NCBI GenBank assembly: GCA_905479925.1
Contig: CAJQOL010000013.1
Location: forward strand, 107,531 to 171,530
Direction: 5' to 3'
DNA length: 64,000 nt
From: an uncultured Kangiellaceae bacterium
Lineage (GTDB): Bacteria; Pseudomonadota; Gammaproteobacteria; Enterobacterales; Kangiellaceae
Shown here piece by piece: positions 17,932-28,232 of this stretch (position 1 is its first letter; each line of letters opens with the position of its first letter). A program made the position numbers and the translations under genes. Below the pieces are notes generated by a model. That model made no database searches. It saw only the letters and a program-made list of their open reading frames with translations, and was not told the origin of the DNA.

Positions 17932-19419
17932 CTAATTGGCTGAAACTGTTCTCTCTTTGGCCCAATCCCTTAATGCTTGAACTTTTTCAGCCATTACCAC
18001 CGATATCGGTCTTGTCTGTTTAATCGTTTCTACAACTGAAACCGTATTCATAGGACTGCCGCCACCGTAAGCACGATAAAGCGCAGAAACAACCGCTTGC
18101 TCAATTTCTGACCCCGTAAAGCCGTCGCTGGCTTTTGCCAGTTGAGATAGATCAAACTTGTTTGCGTCCTGATTACGGCGCTCCAGGTGGATAGCAAAAA
18201 TGTCTTCTCGCGAAGGCTCATCCGGTAAATCGACAAAAAAGATTTCATCGAGCCGGCCCTTTCGCATTAACTCCGGTGGTAGTTTGCTAATGTCATTGGC
18301 GGTTGCAACTATAAACACTTGATGGGTATTTTCCGCCATCCAAGTTAGCAGAGTCGCCAATAAACGTTGTGACGTACCTCCATCACTTTCACCACTTGAA
18401 AGGCCTTTTTCAACCTCATCAAGCCATAGAACGCAAGGTGACATAAGTTCAGCCATTTTTAGTGATTCGCGCAGGTTTTTTTCGGTTTCGCCGTGGTATT
18501 TATTGTATAAGGTTCCGAAATCCAACCTTAAAAGAGCAAGCCCCCACATTCCAGCAACGGCCTTTGCCGCTAAACTTTTTCCGCCCCCTTGGATACCCAA
18601 AAGCATCAACCCTTTTGGTGGATCGAGGGGAATGTCTCGATCTAGAAAAACGGCTTTTCGTTGCTTTAGCCAGCCCTTCAAATTATTTAAACCACCAACT
18701 TCAGAAAACTTGGAAGTTTCATACTCAAAGCTTAATACACCGTCCATATCCAGCAATTCGAACTTTGCCTTATTAATTTGTGGTAACTCTTCTTCTGTTA
18801 TTGCGCCATCGGCAATCACATTTCTAATCAATGTACGCGCATCGGCATAGGTCATCCCTTTTAGGTTTCGAACCAGTTTCTTTAGGGTCTCTTGATCGGT
18901 TTTCACTTTTTGCCCATGGTGGGCTTTTGACCAAACACTGGCTTCTTCTCTAACCAGTTTTTCTAGTTGATTTCCTGAAGGTAGCGCCAATTGAAACTTC
19001 GCTGAAAAACGCTTAACTTCTGCTGGCAGGTCAATCTTATGCGACACAAAGACTAAGGTATGACTTTTCTTATGATGGTCGATCGCTATTTCCTTAATCA
19101 AGCGGACGATTTTTGGCTCATTTTCAAAATACGGGTGAAAATCACAAAGGATAAAAATACCAGGACGCTGCACAGACTTAATGTGTTTAAGGGCGTCTAA
19201 GGGTAATTTACTATCTTCAACTTCAGCTAAATCATGGGCTAAATCAACCCGTGTTATACCGTCAACGCGGTCCCATCCAAAAACAGGTTTGTTAAAATGA
19301 ATAGCGAGCTGGGTAACCAGTTCAACCGCACGATTCTCTTCGTGGGTCTCAATAGTTATTATAGGGTTTTTTGATTTGACTAGTAGACGAAGGTCATTAA
19401 GTTCAGTCTTTCCACTCAT
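17932..19419 (-). CDS. Ycf46-like AAA+ ATPase
   Basis: A 495-residue ATPase. The N-terminal half is a degenerate ATPase-like domain (starting near [20 protein letters not shown]) and the second half is a full AAA module: Walker [17 protein letters not shown], Walker [12 protein letters not shown], sensor/arginine-finger region [16 protein letters not shown] and C-terminal lid. This is the layout of Ycf46-type AAA proteins, which by family knowledge are linked to stress or photosynthetic regulation in cyanobacteria and are uncharacterised in most bacteria. The ATG at 19419 is preferred over a TTG at 19443. It leads a minus-strand run with two TPM proteins and a zinc-ribbon protein. Confidence 0.88.
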   Translation of the reverse strand: MSGKTELNDLRLLVKSKNPIITIETHEENRAVELVTQLAIHFNKPVFGWDRVDGITRVDLAHDLAEVEDSKLPLDALKHIKSVQRPGIFILCDFHPYFENEPKIVRLIKEIAIDHHKKSHTLVFVSHKIDLPAEVKRFSAKFQLALPSGNQLEKLVREEASVWSKAHHGQKVKTDQETLKKLVRNLKGMTYADARTLIRNVIADGAITEEELPQINKAKFELLDMDGVLSFEYETSKFSEVGGLNNLKGWLKQRKAVFLDRDIPLDPPKGLMLLGIQGGGKSLAAKAVAGMWGLALLRLDFGTLYNKYHGETEKNLRESLKMAELMSPCVLWLDEVEKGLSSGESDGGTSQRLLATLLTWMAENTHQVFIVATANDISKLPPELMRKGRLDEIFFVDLPDEPSREDIFAIHLERRNQDANKFDLSQLAKASDGFTGSEIEQAVVSALYRAYGGGSPMNTVSVVETIKQTRPISVVMAEKVQALRDWAKERTVSAN

Positions 19420-19608
19420 TCTCTGGTTCCGTTTTCTGCACAATTTTAAATACTGAGCCGCCGAAAACCAGGATCAAAGTTAACCAAATGGTGACTAACA
19501 CGAATAGCCGGATTATTATTCGGGCAATTGCTCTAAATCAATAACTGAAGGATAATAACGTAATATCCTTGCCAAGTCCTGTAAAACAACAGAAATACTG
19601 AGTAGCTA

Positions 19609-20247
19609 ATGCGATATTTAACGCCAACCGACCGATGTCTCTCAATTGCCGACAACGCTTTAAGGACCCTTTTTGGGGGTTATCAGGTTACCCAACGAGA
19701 AAACCCCGGTGACAATGTTGAAGAGGGTGATTTGGACAACAAACAAAAACAGCATGCCGCAGGGCTAATGAGAATTAATCATTGCGGTGAAGTGTGCGCT
19801 CAAGCTTTATACCAAGGACAAGCACTTACCGCTAAACTGCCGGAAGTGCGAGAAAAAATGGAACATGCTGCTGCTGAAGAAAATGACCATTTACAATGGT
19901 GCTCAGATAGACTCTCACAGCTCGATAGCCGCACCAGCATGCTAAACCCATTATGGTACGTAGGTTCTTTCTCAATCGGCGCCGTTGCCGGAGCTATTGG
20001 TGACAAATGGAGTCTTGGTTTCGTCGCGGAAACTGAACATCAAGTGGTAAAACATTTAGAGAGTCACTTAGGCAAATTACCGGAGCAGGACAAAAAAAGT
20101 CGAACGATTATTGAACAGATGAGAGATGACGAGCTAGAGCATGCAACTACCGCCATTGAAGCAGGCGGTGCCAAATTACCAAAACCGATAACGCTAGCAA
20201 TGAAACAAATGGCTAAGGTAATGACCAAAAGTGTTTATTGGATCTAA
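19609..20247 (+). CDS. coq7: Demethoxyubiquinone hydroxylase
   Basis: A 212-residue di-iron hydroxylase that performs the C6 hydroxylation in ubiquinone synthesis, at the membrane. Both halves of the four-helix iron site are visible: [17 protein letters not shown] with EENDHLQWC, and [15 protein letters not shown] with [15 protein letters not shown]. The length is normal for bacterial Coq7. Some gammaproteobacteria use this enzyme in place of UbiF. It stands alone, and a strong bidirectional terminator separates it from the fre-ubiD unit on the other strand. Confidence 0.95.
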   Translation: MRYLTPTDRCLSIADNALRTLFGGYQVTQRENPGDNVEEGDLDNKQKQHAAGLMRINHCGEVCAQALYQGQALTAKLPEVREKMEHAAAEENDHLQWCSDRLSQLDSRTSMLNPLWYVGSFSIGAVAGAIGDKWSLGFVAETEHQVVKHLESHLGKLPEQDKKSRTIIEQMRDDELEHATTAIEAGGAKLPKPITLAMKQMAKVMTKSVYWI

Positions 20248-20308
20248 CTTAACAGACCGCTATTGGCTTTGCTTATAACCCCCTACATAATTACCTATCG
20301 TCCATAAA

Positions 20309-20338
20309 AAAACCGATCATTCATCAATGATCGGTTTT
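20309..20338. terminator. Bidirectional Rho-independent terminator between coq7 and fre
   Basis: A perfect 13-base-pair stem (AAAACCGATCATT with its complement) closes a CATC loop, with A and T tracts on the two flanks. It sits between convergent genes and can end transcription from both sides. Confidence 0.9.
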
Positions 20339-20365
20339 ATTTTTAGCCCAATAATCGAGAAAAGG

Positions 20366-21091
20366 TTATTCAATTTCGCCTTTATCACGTTTGATATTAA
20401 GAATATCAGAATGAATTTGAGATTTGGGTACTGATTTTTCTAACAAAGCATTGTATACCGCCATCACCATCGCCTCTGAACCACTGATATAAAAATCTTT
20501 CTCTATCAGCTCTGAGTCTGCACAGGCCATAGCAGATTGATGCGGAAATCCTGTCGCGCCGGTCCAAGACTCGTCATCGCCCGAGATTACTGGAGTGTAA
20601 CTAAAATTATTGTTATCTGTTTGCCAGCTTTCTATCAAGTCATGCTGGTACAAATCACTGATCACTTGAGCACCAAGGTAGAGCTCTATATTACGATCAG
20701 CCCCTTGAGCGAAAGCACTTTCAATCATGCTTTTCATCGGCGAAAAACCCGTTCCTCCCGCTATAATGACCAGTGTTCTATCACTGTCATTGAGGTAACA
20801 ACCACCGTAAGCGCCTTCTAGCTGAAAGCTATCCGCGGTTTTAAATAGATTAATCATGTCTTCAGCAAGAGGGTGACCCTCAACTAAGCGAACATGCAAT
20901 TCCAAGAAGCTTTTCTCTTCTGGCGCGCTAGCAATAGAAAGCGGCACGCGCTTACCATCGGGCATATGCAATACAATATATTGCCCGCCTTTAAAATCAA
21001 ACAGTGATTTATCCTCCGGCACTAACCGAATGCGGTGAATTTGATCATTTAATTGGCTTACATCCAAGGTTTTACAGGTAAATTCCGTCAT
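20366..21091 (-). CDS. fre: NAD(P)H-flavin reductase
   Basis: A 241-residue FAD/NAD-binding oxidoreductase of the ferredoxin-reductase fold. The flavin motif RVPLSIAS, nucleotide region [18 protein letters not shown] and C-terminal [19 protein letters not shown] are visible. By family knowledge Fre reduces free flavins with NAD(P)H. The gene overlaps ubiD by four bases (ATGA), the ubiD-fre pairing known from Escherichia coli. Supply of reduced flavin for the prenylated-FMN cofactor of UbiD is a plausible reason for the pairing. Confidence 0.92.
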   Translation of the reverse strand: MTEFTCKTLDVSQLNDQIHRIRLVPEDKSLFDFKGGQYIVLHMPDGKRVPLSIASAPEEKSFLELHVRLVEGHPLAEDMINLFKTADSFQLEGAYGGCYLNDSDRTLVIIAGGTGFSPMKSMIESAFAQGADRNIELYLGAQVISDLYQHDLIESWQTDNNNFSYTPVISGDDESWTGATGFPHQSAMACADSELIEKDFYISGSEAMVMAVYNALLEKSVPKSQIHSDILNIKRDKGEIE

Positions 21092-22566
21092 AATCCTAGC
21101 TCATTCCATATTTCATCAATTTTTTGTTTAACTTGTGGGTCTCGTTCAATCGCCACCCCCCATTCCCGATTGGTTTCACCTTCCCATTTATCGGTAGCGT
21201 CTATGCCCATTTTAGAGCCTAACCCCGAAACCGGTGAAGCAAAATCCAAATAATCAATCGGTGTATTATCAATTAGCGTTGTATCTCTGGTAGGGTCAAC
21301 ACGGGTAGTGATAGCCCAAATAACATCATTCCAATCTCTTGCGTTTACATCATCATCGGTGACAATAACAAACTTAGTATACATAAACTGGCGCAAGAAA
21401 CTCCAAACTCCCATCATAACCCGCTTTGCATGCCCCGGATATTGCTTTTTAATGGTCACAATCGCCATACGATAGGAGCAGCCCTCGGGAGGCAAGTAAA
21501 AATCTACAATCTCTGGGTATTGTTTTTGTAATAGCGGAATAAAGACTTCATTGAGCGCAACCCCCAAAATAGCCGGCTCATCCGGTGGTCTGCCTGTATA
21601 GGTTGAATGATAAATAGGCTGTTTACGATGGGTTATTTTTTCAATCGTAAATACCGGAAAATTATCGACTTCATTATAGTAGCCGGTATGGTCTCCATAG
21701 GGTCCTTCAGGGGCGTAATCGTCGGGGTAAATATAACCTTCGAGGACAAACTCCGCGGAAACCGGTATTTGTAATTCGTTACTTAAACAGGAAGCTACTT
21801 TTGTTTTTTCGCCGCGTAATAGTCCAGCAAACGCATACTCTGACAAAGCATCTGGAATTGGCGTAACAGCGGCCAAAATGGTGGCAGGGTCGGCACCAAG
21901 CGCAACACTAATAGGAAACGGTTCTCCTGGATTTTGCTGTTGCCACGCTTTGAAATCTAATGCTCCACCGCGATGGGATAACCAACGCATAATCACTCGA
22001 TTTTTACCTATCACTTGCTGCCTATAAATGCCTAAATTCTGACGCTTCTGCTGTGGTCCTTTAGTAACCACCAAGCCCCAGGTAATAAGTGGCGCAACAT
22101 CGCCAGGCCAGCAAGTTTGAATTGGGATATTGGCTAAATCAATATCCTCTTTATCAATAATAACTTCTTGGCATTTTGGTTTTTTAACTTCCTTGGCGGC
22201 CATGTTAAGGACCTGTTTAAATAAAGATGCTTTATTCCACGCATCTTTAAGCCCTGCCGGCGGTTCAGGCTCTTTCAAAAAAGCTAACAATTTACCAACT
22301 TCACGAAGCTGAGAAACATCATCACATCCCATCGCAGCAGCCACTCTTCGAGCGGAACCAAAAAGGTTAGTTAAAACTGGAATGTCATGACCAATAGGAT
22401 TTTCAAATAATAACGCTGGACCATCAGCTCGCAGCACACGGTCCGAAATTTCAGTCATTTCAAGGTTTGGATCAACGGGATATTGGATGCGATGTAAATC
22501 ACCTTGAGACTCAAGGTATTCTAGAAAATCGCGAAGGTCTTTGTACTTTACGGACGGGTTCAGCAT
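21088..22566 (-). CDS. ubiD: 4-hydroxy-3-polyprenylbenzoate decarboxylase
   Basis: A 492-residue decarboxylase of ubiquinone synthesis that uses prenylated FMN and a divalent metal. The N-terminus ([20 protein letters not shown]), the metal/cofactor region ([19 protein letters not shown]) and the glutamate-bearing [11 protein letters not shown] are diagnostic, and the length equals the usual bacterial form. It is followed by fre with a four-base overlap. ubiX, which makes the cofactor, is not in the window. Confidence 0.95.
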   Translation of the reverse strand: MLNPSVKYKDLRDFLEYLESQGDLHRIQYPVDPNLEMTEISDRVLRADGPALLFENPIGHDIPVLTNLFGSARRVAAAMGCDDVSQLREVGKLLAFLKEPEPPAGLKDAWNKASLFKQVLNMAAKEVKKPKCQEVIIDKEDIDLANIPIQTCWPGDVAPLITWGLVVTKGPQQKRQNLGIYRQQVIGKNRVIMRWLSHRGGALDFKAWQQQNPGEPFPISVALGADPATILAAVTPIPDALSEYAFAGLLRGEKTKVASCLSNELQIPVSAEFVLEGYIYPDDYAPEGPYGDHTGYYNEVDNFPVFTIEKITHRKQPIYHSTYTGRPPDEPAILGVALNEVFIPLLQKQYPEIVDFYLPPEGCSYRMAIVTIKKQYPGHAKRVMMGVWSFLRQFMYTKFVIVTDDDVNARDWNDVIWAITTRVDPTRDTTLIDNTPIDYLDFASPVSGLGSKMGIDATDKWEGETNREWGVAIERDPQVKQKIDEIWNELGL

Positions 22567-22670
22567 AAATATTGGGGCACCAAAGCTTATAACAACAATC
22601 GGTTGCTAATAACACTAACTTAGATTTGCTAGCGCTATTAGTTTCATTTATTACCGATTAGCGATAGTCG

Positions 22671-23939
22671 CTAGTTCTTACCGCGTTGTTTCATCGAATT
22701 GAAAAACTCATCATTGGTTTTACCCATTGCAAGTTTATCAATTAAAAATTCCATCGCTTCCGTTTCTTGCATTGGGTGTAAAATCTTTCTAAGAATCCAC
22801 ATTTTCTGTAGCTCTTCAGACGAAGTCAGCAGATCTTCTTTTCTGGTACCACTGCGGTTAAAGTTAATTGCAGGGAAAACACGTTTCTCCGCAATCTTTC
22901 TATCTAAGTGCAATTCAAGGTTACCGGTTCCTTTAAATTCTTCGTAGATAACCTCATCCATTTTAGAGCCTGTATCAACCAGAGCGGTTGCAATAATAGT
23001 AAGACTTCCACCTTCTTCGATATTTCGAGAAGCACCAAAAAATCGTTTTGGCCGCTGTAATGCGTTAGCGTCTACACCACCCGTTAATACCTTTCCAGAA
23101 GACGGGATTACGGTGTTATAAGCTCGCGCCAAACGAGTAATGGAATCGAGCAAGATAATGACGTCTTTTTTATGTTCAACTAAACGTTTCGCTTTTTCAA
23201 TAACCATTTCCGCCACCTGTACGTGACGACTAGCCGGTTCATCAAATGTTGAGGCAACCACTTCGCCGCGTACTGAACGCTCCATTTCAGTTACTTCCTC
23301 AGGGCGCTCATCAATCAACAATACAATTAGCAAACAATCAGGGTGGTTAGCAGCGATTGATTGGGCGATATTTTGCATCATCATCGTCTTACCAGCTTTA
23401 GGCGGTGAAACTAATAGTCCACGTTGACCTTTACCAATTGGTGATGCTAAATCAATTATACGTGCAGTAATATCTTCACTTGAACCATTACCTCGCTCCA
23501 TCACTAATCGCTCATCAGGATGCAACGGCGTCAAGTTTTCGAATAATATTTTATTACGTGCATTTTCAGGACTATCAAAATTGATTTCACGAATTTTGAG
23601 AAGCGCAAAATATCGCTCTCCGTGCTTAGGGGGACGAATTTTTCCCGAAATAGTATCACCGGTCCGTAAGCTAAATCGTCGGATCTGGCTAGGTGAAACA
23701 TAGATATCATCCGGTCCTGCTAAATAAGAAGAATTAGCATTTCTTAGAAAACCAAAACCATCAGGGAGAATCTCTAAAACACCATCACCAAATATGTCTT
23801 CACCACTTTTAGCGTGTGCTTTGAGAATTGCGAAAATAATATCTTGTTTTCGCATTCTGGCGACATCATCGAGGCCAGCGTCTTTTGCCATTTTGGCTAA
23901 TTTAGTAACGGAGAGTAGTTTTATTTCTGATAGGTTCAT
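22671..23939 (-). CDS. rho: Transcription termination factor Rho
   Basis: A 422-residue hexameric RNA-dependent ATPase that ends transcripts. The N-terminal SAP-like segment ([19 protein letters not shown]) and the cold-shock RNA-binding domain ([16 protein letters not shown]) precede the ATPase with P-loop [15 protein letters not shown]. The Q-loop region ([18 protein letters not shown]) and the R-loop region ([18 protein letters not shown]) follow. It lies in the rhlB / trxA / rho order seen in enterics. The 446-base leader upstream may hold autoregulatory sequence, as rho leaders do elsewhere. Confidence 0.97.
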   Translation of the reverse strand: MNLSEIKLLSVTKLAKMAKDAGLDDVARMRKQDIIFAILKAHAKSGEDIFGDGVLEILPDGFGFLRNANSSYLAGPDDIYVSPSQIRRFSLRTGDTISGKIRPPKHGERYFALLKIREINFDSPENARNKILFENLTPLHPDERLVMERGNGSSEDITARIIDLASPIGKGQRGLLVSPPKAGKTMMMQNIAQSIAANHPDCLLIVLLIDERPEEVTEMERSVRGEVVASTFDEPASRHVQVAEMVIEKAKRLVEHKKDVIILLDSITRLARAYNTVIPSSGKVLTGGVDANALQRPKRFFGASRNIEEGGSLTIIATALVDTGSKMDEVIYEEFKGTGNLELHLDRKIAEKRVFPAINFNRSGTRKEDLLTSSEELQKMWILRKILHPMQETEAMEFLIDKLAMGKTNDEFFNSMKQRGKN

Positions 23940-24385
23940 AGAAGGTACTTGTCGGTTAGATTGAAGGTAATATTGGTTAGTTCTTATGTTGGTTTATACG
24001 TTTCATTGTATTAGTCGGTTTTCTAGTGACCATTAATATTGAAAATATTCTGATAAAAGTTTCTTATAGCTGACAAATGCCATTTAACTCATTAAAAGTT
24101 AAAAGCGATCCAATGATTTATTTTTAATAGGATTTTATAACCAGACTCACAGAAGTTTATTTAATATTGTTGGTTCAGTAATTTGTTGGCTCAGCAATTT
24201 TAAGCGTAATTTGTAATTCTTAAGAAATTTAATCAGGTTGGAAGCGGCTTGAAATAAGCAATTGAATGAAAAATAGCACTAAACTAATTTAATGTCCAGT
24301 TTTTCAACATCTTAACTGAAAAACCGGCCTCTTAAGACAGAGAAACCGGTTTATATTTTGGAATACTGGTAAACGAATCGTCTAT
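23940..24385. other. Intergenic region between rho and trxA
   Basis: A 446-base AT-rich region. The left part should carry the promoter and leader of rho (transcribed leftward). The right end holds the trxA terminator at 24319-24353. No ORF, repeat or clear promoter hexamers were convincing in the middle; a long untranslated leader like that of other rho genes is likely. Confidence 0.5.
24319..24353 (-). terminator. Rho-independent terminator of trxA
   Basis: On the minus strand AAACCGG pairs with CCGGTTT around an 18-base loop that can form an inner CTCT/AGAG stem, followed by a short T run. It lies just after the trxA stop codon. Confidence 0.75.
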
Positions 24386-24712
24386 TTAAATGTTGCTATC
24401 TATAAACGCCGCTAGCTGAGATTTACTGACTGCTCCCACTTGCTGTGCTTCGACACTACCATTTTTAACTAGAATTAGCGTAGGAATACCTCTTACGCCA
24501 TACTGTGGTGCGGTTGCTTGATTTTCATCAATGTTCAACTTTGCCACTTTAATCTTACCTGCATACTCTGTAGCCAGCTCATCGAGTATTGGCGCTATCA
24601 TTTTACATGGTCCACACCACTCAGCCCAAAAATCAACTAGGACAGGAAGGTCGGACTTTAAAACATCAGCTTCAAAACTGTCGTCTGATAAATGGATTAC
24701 TTGGTCACTCAT
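24386..24712 (-). CDS. trxA: Thioredoxin 1
   Basis: A 108-residue cytoplasmic thioredoxin with the active site [13 protein letters not shown] and the cis-proline loop GIPTLIL; the length matches E. coli TrxA. ATG 24712 was chosen because GGAG lies upstream and the product begins [13 protein letters not shown] like other thioredoxins. It is divergent from rhlB and upstream of rho on the same strand, the conserved arrangement. Confidence 0.96.
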   Translation of the reverse strand: MSDQVIHLSDDSFEADVLKSDLPVLVDFWAEWCGPCKMIAPILDELATEYAGKIKVAKLNIDENQATAPQYGVRGIPTLILVKNGSVEAQQVGAVSKSQLAAFIDSNI

Positions 24713-24997
24713 TGTTTTTTCTCCGGTCATCAAAGCCTGAAATCATGGCTTTTCAATTAGTTTCGGTAAGGCTACTTTAATGCTACTATCTATTTTTATT
24801 GTCAAACGGCACTTTAGGCGGACTATTTCCACCAATAGACCTGGTCCAATACTAAATGTTCGCTGTTTATCGAGCCAATTGTCTCTATTCTGCAGCCAGA
24901 AAATAAAACTTGCAACCAGAGAAGGCAAAAAGTCCTATATTTTTGACATCTAACCCATTATGCAGTGCATTGTATTGCCAAAGGTAACATAGATATT

Positions 24998-26248
24998 ATG
25001 GTCACCCATTTATCAGAAACGCGATTTGACGAGTTAGGGTTGCACCCATCGTTATTGAAAGCACTAGAAAAAATGAATTATGAGTTTGCTACTCCAATTC
25101 AGGCAGAGGCGATCCCGCTATTAATGCAAGGTACCGATGTTGCCGGACAGGCGCAAACAGGAACAGGCAAAACCAATGCCTTTTTGTTAGGTGTGTTAAA
25201 CGAGCTGTTAACCTTACCCGAAGTCGAGGGGCGCCGCTCTAATGAGCCTCGCGCATTTATTATCGCTCCTACTCGAGAGCTGGTTATTCAAATATATGAA
25301 GATGCCAAAGTATTATCCGAGTTTACTGGATTAAAGATGCAGGTGGCTTTTGGTGGTGCAGATTACGCAAAGCAAAGGGATGCCATAATGACTGGGGTTG
25401 ATGTGCTAATAGGCACCGCTGGACGGCTCAAAGACTACTATAACCAACAAGTTTATACGTTTTATGGTTTAGATTGTGTGGTATTAGATGAGGCCGATCG
25501 AATGTTTGATCTAGGTTTTATTGATGATATTCGGTACTTTTTTAATAGTATGCCAAAGCCAAGTGAACGCCTAAATATGCTTTTTTCAGCAACGCTTTCA
25601 AATCGTGTAAAAGAGCTGGCCTACGAACATATGAATGAACCAACTCACATCCATGTTGCTCCGGATGTGGTAACCGCCGGAAAAATAGAAGAACAACTTT
25701 ATTACCCCAGTAATAGCGAGAAACTTCCGCTGTTGATTGGTTTAATGTTAAGACATTCGCCATTCAAATCGATTGTTTTTACCAATACAAAACGCAAGGC
25801 AGAGCAAGTTTGGCTATGCCTCAAAAGCAATGGTTACAAGGCCGGACTATTAACTGGCGATGTTCAGCAAAAGAAACGTATGCGCCTTCTTGACGAGCTA
25901 AAATCCGGAAAAATCGAGATTTTGGTGGCAACAGATGTTGCCGCTAGGGGCTTACACATAGACGCGGTTAGCCATGTCTTTAACTTCGATTTACCGGACG
26001 ATGCCGAAGACTATGTTCACCGCATTGGCAGAACGGCTCGCGCCGGGGCTAGCGGTGTGGCAATTTCCTTCGCCTGTGAAGACGCTGCTTTTAACTTACC
26101 CGCAATAGAAACCTACATAGAACATGCCATACCAACGGCAGATGTAGAACCTGATCTATTACCAGAAATCACAATACCAAAACAAAAACCAATGTCTAAC
26201 CACCGATCTCGTCCGAATAAACGGCACGATAATAGAAACCGACGATAA
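24998..26248 (+). CDS. rhlB: DEAD-box ATP-dependent RNA helicase RhlB
   Basis: A 416-residue helicase, a component of the RNA degradosome in enterics. Motifs are complete: Q motif region FATPIQAEAIP, motif I AQTGTGKT, motif II VLDEADRMFD, motif III SAT, and motif VI HRIGRTARAG. The C-terminus is short and basic (NHRSRPNKRHDNRNRR), suited to RNA binding. The ATG at 24998 gives MVTHLSETRFDELGLHP, aligned with known RhlB starts; an upstream in-frame extension to 24965 is not supported. It is divergent from trxA, which further supports the identity. Confidence 0.94.
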   Translation: MVTHLSETRFDELGLHPSLLKALEKMNYEFATPIQAEAIPLLMQGTDVAGQAQTGTGKTNAFLLGVLNELLTLPEVEGRRSNEPRAFIIAPTRELVIQIYEDAKVLSEFTGLKMQVAFGGADYAKQRDAIMTGVDVLIGTAGRLKDYYNQQVYTFYGLDCVVLDEADRMFDLGFIDDIRYFFNSMPKPSERLNMLFSATLSNRVKELAYEHMNEPTHIHVAPDVVTAGKIEEQLYYPSNSEKLPLLIGLMLRHSPFKSIVFTNTKRKAEQVWLCLKSNGYKAGLLTGDVQQKKRMRLLDELKSGKIEILVATDVAARGLHIDAVSHVFNFDLPDDAEDYVHRIGRTARAGASGVAISFACEDAAFNLPAIETYIEHAIPTADVEPDLLPEITIPKQKPMSNHRSRPNKRHDNRNRR

Positions 26249-26264
26249 GTTTTGAGTAATTGTT

Positions 26265-26528
26265 ATGACAGCAGAAACAATGACCAACGATGACGATTGC
26301 ATCAAGGAAGATTTACTATTAGACGCCACGGGGCTGAGATGCCCCGAGCCAGTGATGATGATTAGAAAATCGATACGTTCTTTAAAGAGCGGTCATATTC
26401 TAAAAATAATTGCCGATGACCCATCAACAACTAGAGACATACCGACCTTTTGCGAATTTATGGACCATAAGCTGGTGGACAAAAATATTGAATCAATCCC
26501 CTACTGCTACTGGATTGAAAAAGGTTAA
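26265..26528 (+). CDS. tusA: Sulfur carrier protein TusA
   Basis: An 87-residue SirA/TusA-fold protein. The active cysteine lies in the family signature [17 protein letters not shown]; the C-terminal part ([17 protein letters not shown]) is also typical. TusA passes sulfur from IscS to the TusBCD relay for 2-thiouridine in tRNA. It starts 16 bases after rhlB, and a DUF1285 gene and a small membrane protein gene follow, so the four may be co-transcribed. Confidence 0.93.
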   Translation: MTAETMTNDDDCIKEDLLLDATGLRCPEPVMMIRKSIRSLKSGHILKIIADDPSTTRDIPTFCEFMDHKLVDKNIESIPYCYWIEKG

Positions 26529-26547
26529 CGAAACCGCTGACTAATTT

Positions 26548-27117
26548 ATGCCATCTAATATCCTTCAACAGCTATCAAAAAATGCGGATGATACTCAGTC
26601 TCTTCCCCCAGTTGAAAACTGGAACCCCGAACACTGTGGCCAGATAGACCTAACGATTACCGCCAATGGTGACTGGGTACATGAAGGCAGCCCCATTACT
26701 CGTAAGCGTTTAGTTAAGCTGTTTTCACGGGTTCTTCGCAAAGACGAACGAGAGTACGTGCTTGTTACCCCGGTCGAAAAAGTCACCATTTCCGTTGAAT
26801 GGCAACCTTTTGTTATTATTGATTTTGAAAGACAGACGGACAACGACAAAAGTTATTATTTGATGGTAGATAATTGCGATAACCAAGTGAAACTTTCTCA
26901 CCCTGAACAGCTTCAATTTTCAGAGTTTCAGGGGCAACAGCTACCAATAGTGCATATTCGAAGAAATCTCTTTGCATCATTTAGCCGCAACTGCTATTAC
27001 CGACTTATCGAACAAGCCAAGCAACAGCAAGTTAACGGAAAAGAGGCACTCACCATCGATTCCGCCGGACAAATATTTAATTTGGGGTACTTGGACCCTG
27101 ACAGCTTCCAGCAATAA
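26548..27117 (+). CDS. DUF1285 family protein
   Basis: A 189-residue protein matching the DUF1285 pattern: SLPPVENWNPEHCGQIDLTI, then GDWVHEGSPITRKRLVKLFS, and a YVLVTPVEKVTISVEWQPFV segment. There is no signal peptide or membrane segment. The function is unknown; the fold in this family is predominantly beta. It lies 19 bases after tusA in the same direction. Confidence 0.88.
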   Translation: MPSNILQQLSKNADDTQSLPPVENWNPEHCGQIDLTITANGDWVHEGSPITRKRLVKLFSRVLRKDEREYVLVTPVEKVTISVEWQPFVIIDFERQTDNDKSYYLMVDNCDNQVKLSHPEQLQFSEFQGQQLPIVHIRRNLFASFSRNCYYRLIEQAKQQQVNGKEALTIDSAGQIFNLGYLDPDSFQQ

Positions 27118-27130
27118 ACCCTATTCAATA

Positions 27131-27337
27131 ATGAAAATCGTTTTCAAGAAAATCCCGAAACTAGCCATCGTATTCTATATTTGTGGGTTTGTTTTAACGC
27201 TTTTCGGTTTCTTACATTATCTAAATCATTGGCAATTGCTTAGCCAAACACAGAATCTTCAAGTTTTTATCGCTGGCGCTATTATCGTTGCCATAGGATC
27301 TGTTATCAATTTGCTTACGCAACTAAACAAACGCTAA
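27131..27337 (+). CDS. Small two-helix membrane protein
   Basis: A 68-residue protein with two hydrophobic helices (about residues 10-28 and 42-62) joined by a short polar loop, and a basic C-terminus (TQLNKR). Its ATG lies 13 bases after the DUF1285 stop. A longer frame begins inside the DUF1285 gene but is not needed. No family was recognised; it is probably the last gene of the rhlB-tusA unit. Confidence 0.6.
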   Translation: MKIVFKKIPKLAIVFYICGFVLTLFGFLHYLNHWQLLSQTQNLQVFIAGAIIVAIGSVINLLTQLNKR

Positions 27338-27363
27338 GCATTTAAGCGAACACTTACTAGGGG

Positions 27364-28011
27364 TTATTTGGGGATTTTTGCTTGTCGGTAACGCTTCTCG
27401 GTAATTACTTTCTTATAAAAAGAAACCTTATCCGTTCCTGAAGCCAACATCTTCTTATCCATTTGGCTTTCAAAAATTTTAACCGCTCGCACGGACTCTT
27501 GAGTGGTGTGTTTTGCAACCGGGCTTTTATTGCCGGATGCAATCTTAAACCAAGCGTAGGCTTCAATATCATTTTGCTTAACACCTAAACCTTGGTGAAA
27601 CATGACTCCCATATTATATTGCGCTGAGGCATGCCCTCGAATACTCGCCTCAAAGTAGTATTCAGCGGATTGCTCAAGATCTTGTCTAAAACTAGAACCT
27701 TTTGGAGGCTTAAAGTAGTAATTACCTAAAATAAACAGAGCATCGGGATCGCCCAACTCTGCCTGATGTTTCAAGCGAGCCCACTCTGTCAGATAGATGT
27801 TACTCTGATTACCTTTTTCCTTGTGCCTAGCGGCATGCGTTGGCTGACAGACCATTAGCAAGCTTAACAGGGCAACAAAAAGCAACCTTATGTATTCGGT
27901 GCGTAGCAAAAGACGTCCTAATTTATGGTTTACACCATTACAACAACAAAAACACTTTACCAGTGCGATAAAATCAATATACGAACAATAGCTTCGGCCA
28001 TTATATTGCAC
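27364..28011 (-). CDS. Sel1-repeat (TPR-like) exported protein
   Basis: Up to 215 residues. Two Sel1-like repeats are visible: GDPDALFILGNYYF and HASAQYNMGVMFHQGLGVKQ followed by DIEAYAWFKIASG. A hydrophobic stretch (RLLFVALLSLLMVCQPTHAA) before the repeats looks like a signal peptide. The true start is therefore probably downstream of 28011, possibly at an alternative codon near residue 30, because the first 30 residues are cysteine-rich and atypical. Sel1 proteins are scaffold-like; the partner is unknown. Confidence 0.78.
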   Translation of the reverse strand: MQYNGRSYCSYIDFIALVKCFCCCNGVNHKLGRLLLRTEYIRLLFVALLSLLMVCQPTHAARHKEKGNQSNIYLTEWARLKHQAELGDPDALFILGNYYFKPPKGSSFRQDLEQSAEYYFEASIRGHASAQYNMGVMFHQGLGVKQNDIEAYAWFKIASGNKSPVAKHTTQESVRAVKIFESQMDKKMLASGTDKVSFYKKVITEKRYRQAKIPK

Positions 28012-28116
28012 ATAGTAACGTAATCACTGGGTACATCTCAAATGGAGGTTCTAAACTTCGAAAAATTCAATGCGAGGGGGAATCAATTTCCCACACCGCA
28101 ATTATAGGTGATATCC

Positions 28117-28146
28117 TTGAACAGTGGTGTAAATGCTGTCTATAAT
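28117..28146 (+). promoter_or_regulatory. Predicted promoter of the Crp/Fnr-family gene
   Basis: TTGAAC (28117-28122) and a perfect TATAAT (28141-28146) are 18 bases apart, 87 bases before the start codon. The palindrome at 28146-28170 begins at the last base of the -10 box. Confidence 0.55.
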
Positions 28147-28170
28147 TTATGTGTAATATTTACACATAAA
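28146..28170. promoter_or_regulatory. 25-base palindrome over the Crp/Fnr-family promoter
   Basis: TTTATGTGTAA and its exact complement TTACACATAAA flank a 3-base TAT centre. TGTG and CACA are nine bases apart, one more than in standard CRP/FNR sites. The position directly after the -10 box is that of a repressor, so autorepression is the simplest reading. Confidence 0.6.
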
Positions 28171-28232
28171 GATTTAAACGACTGATTAATTTTCACGTAA
28201 ACTAGCAGGCTTATACTACTTGGGGCATTGAT

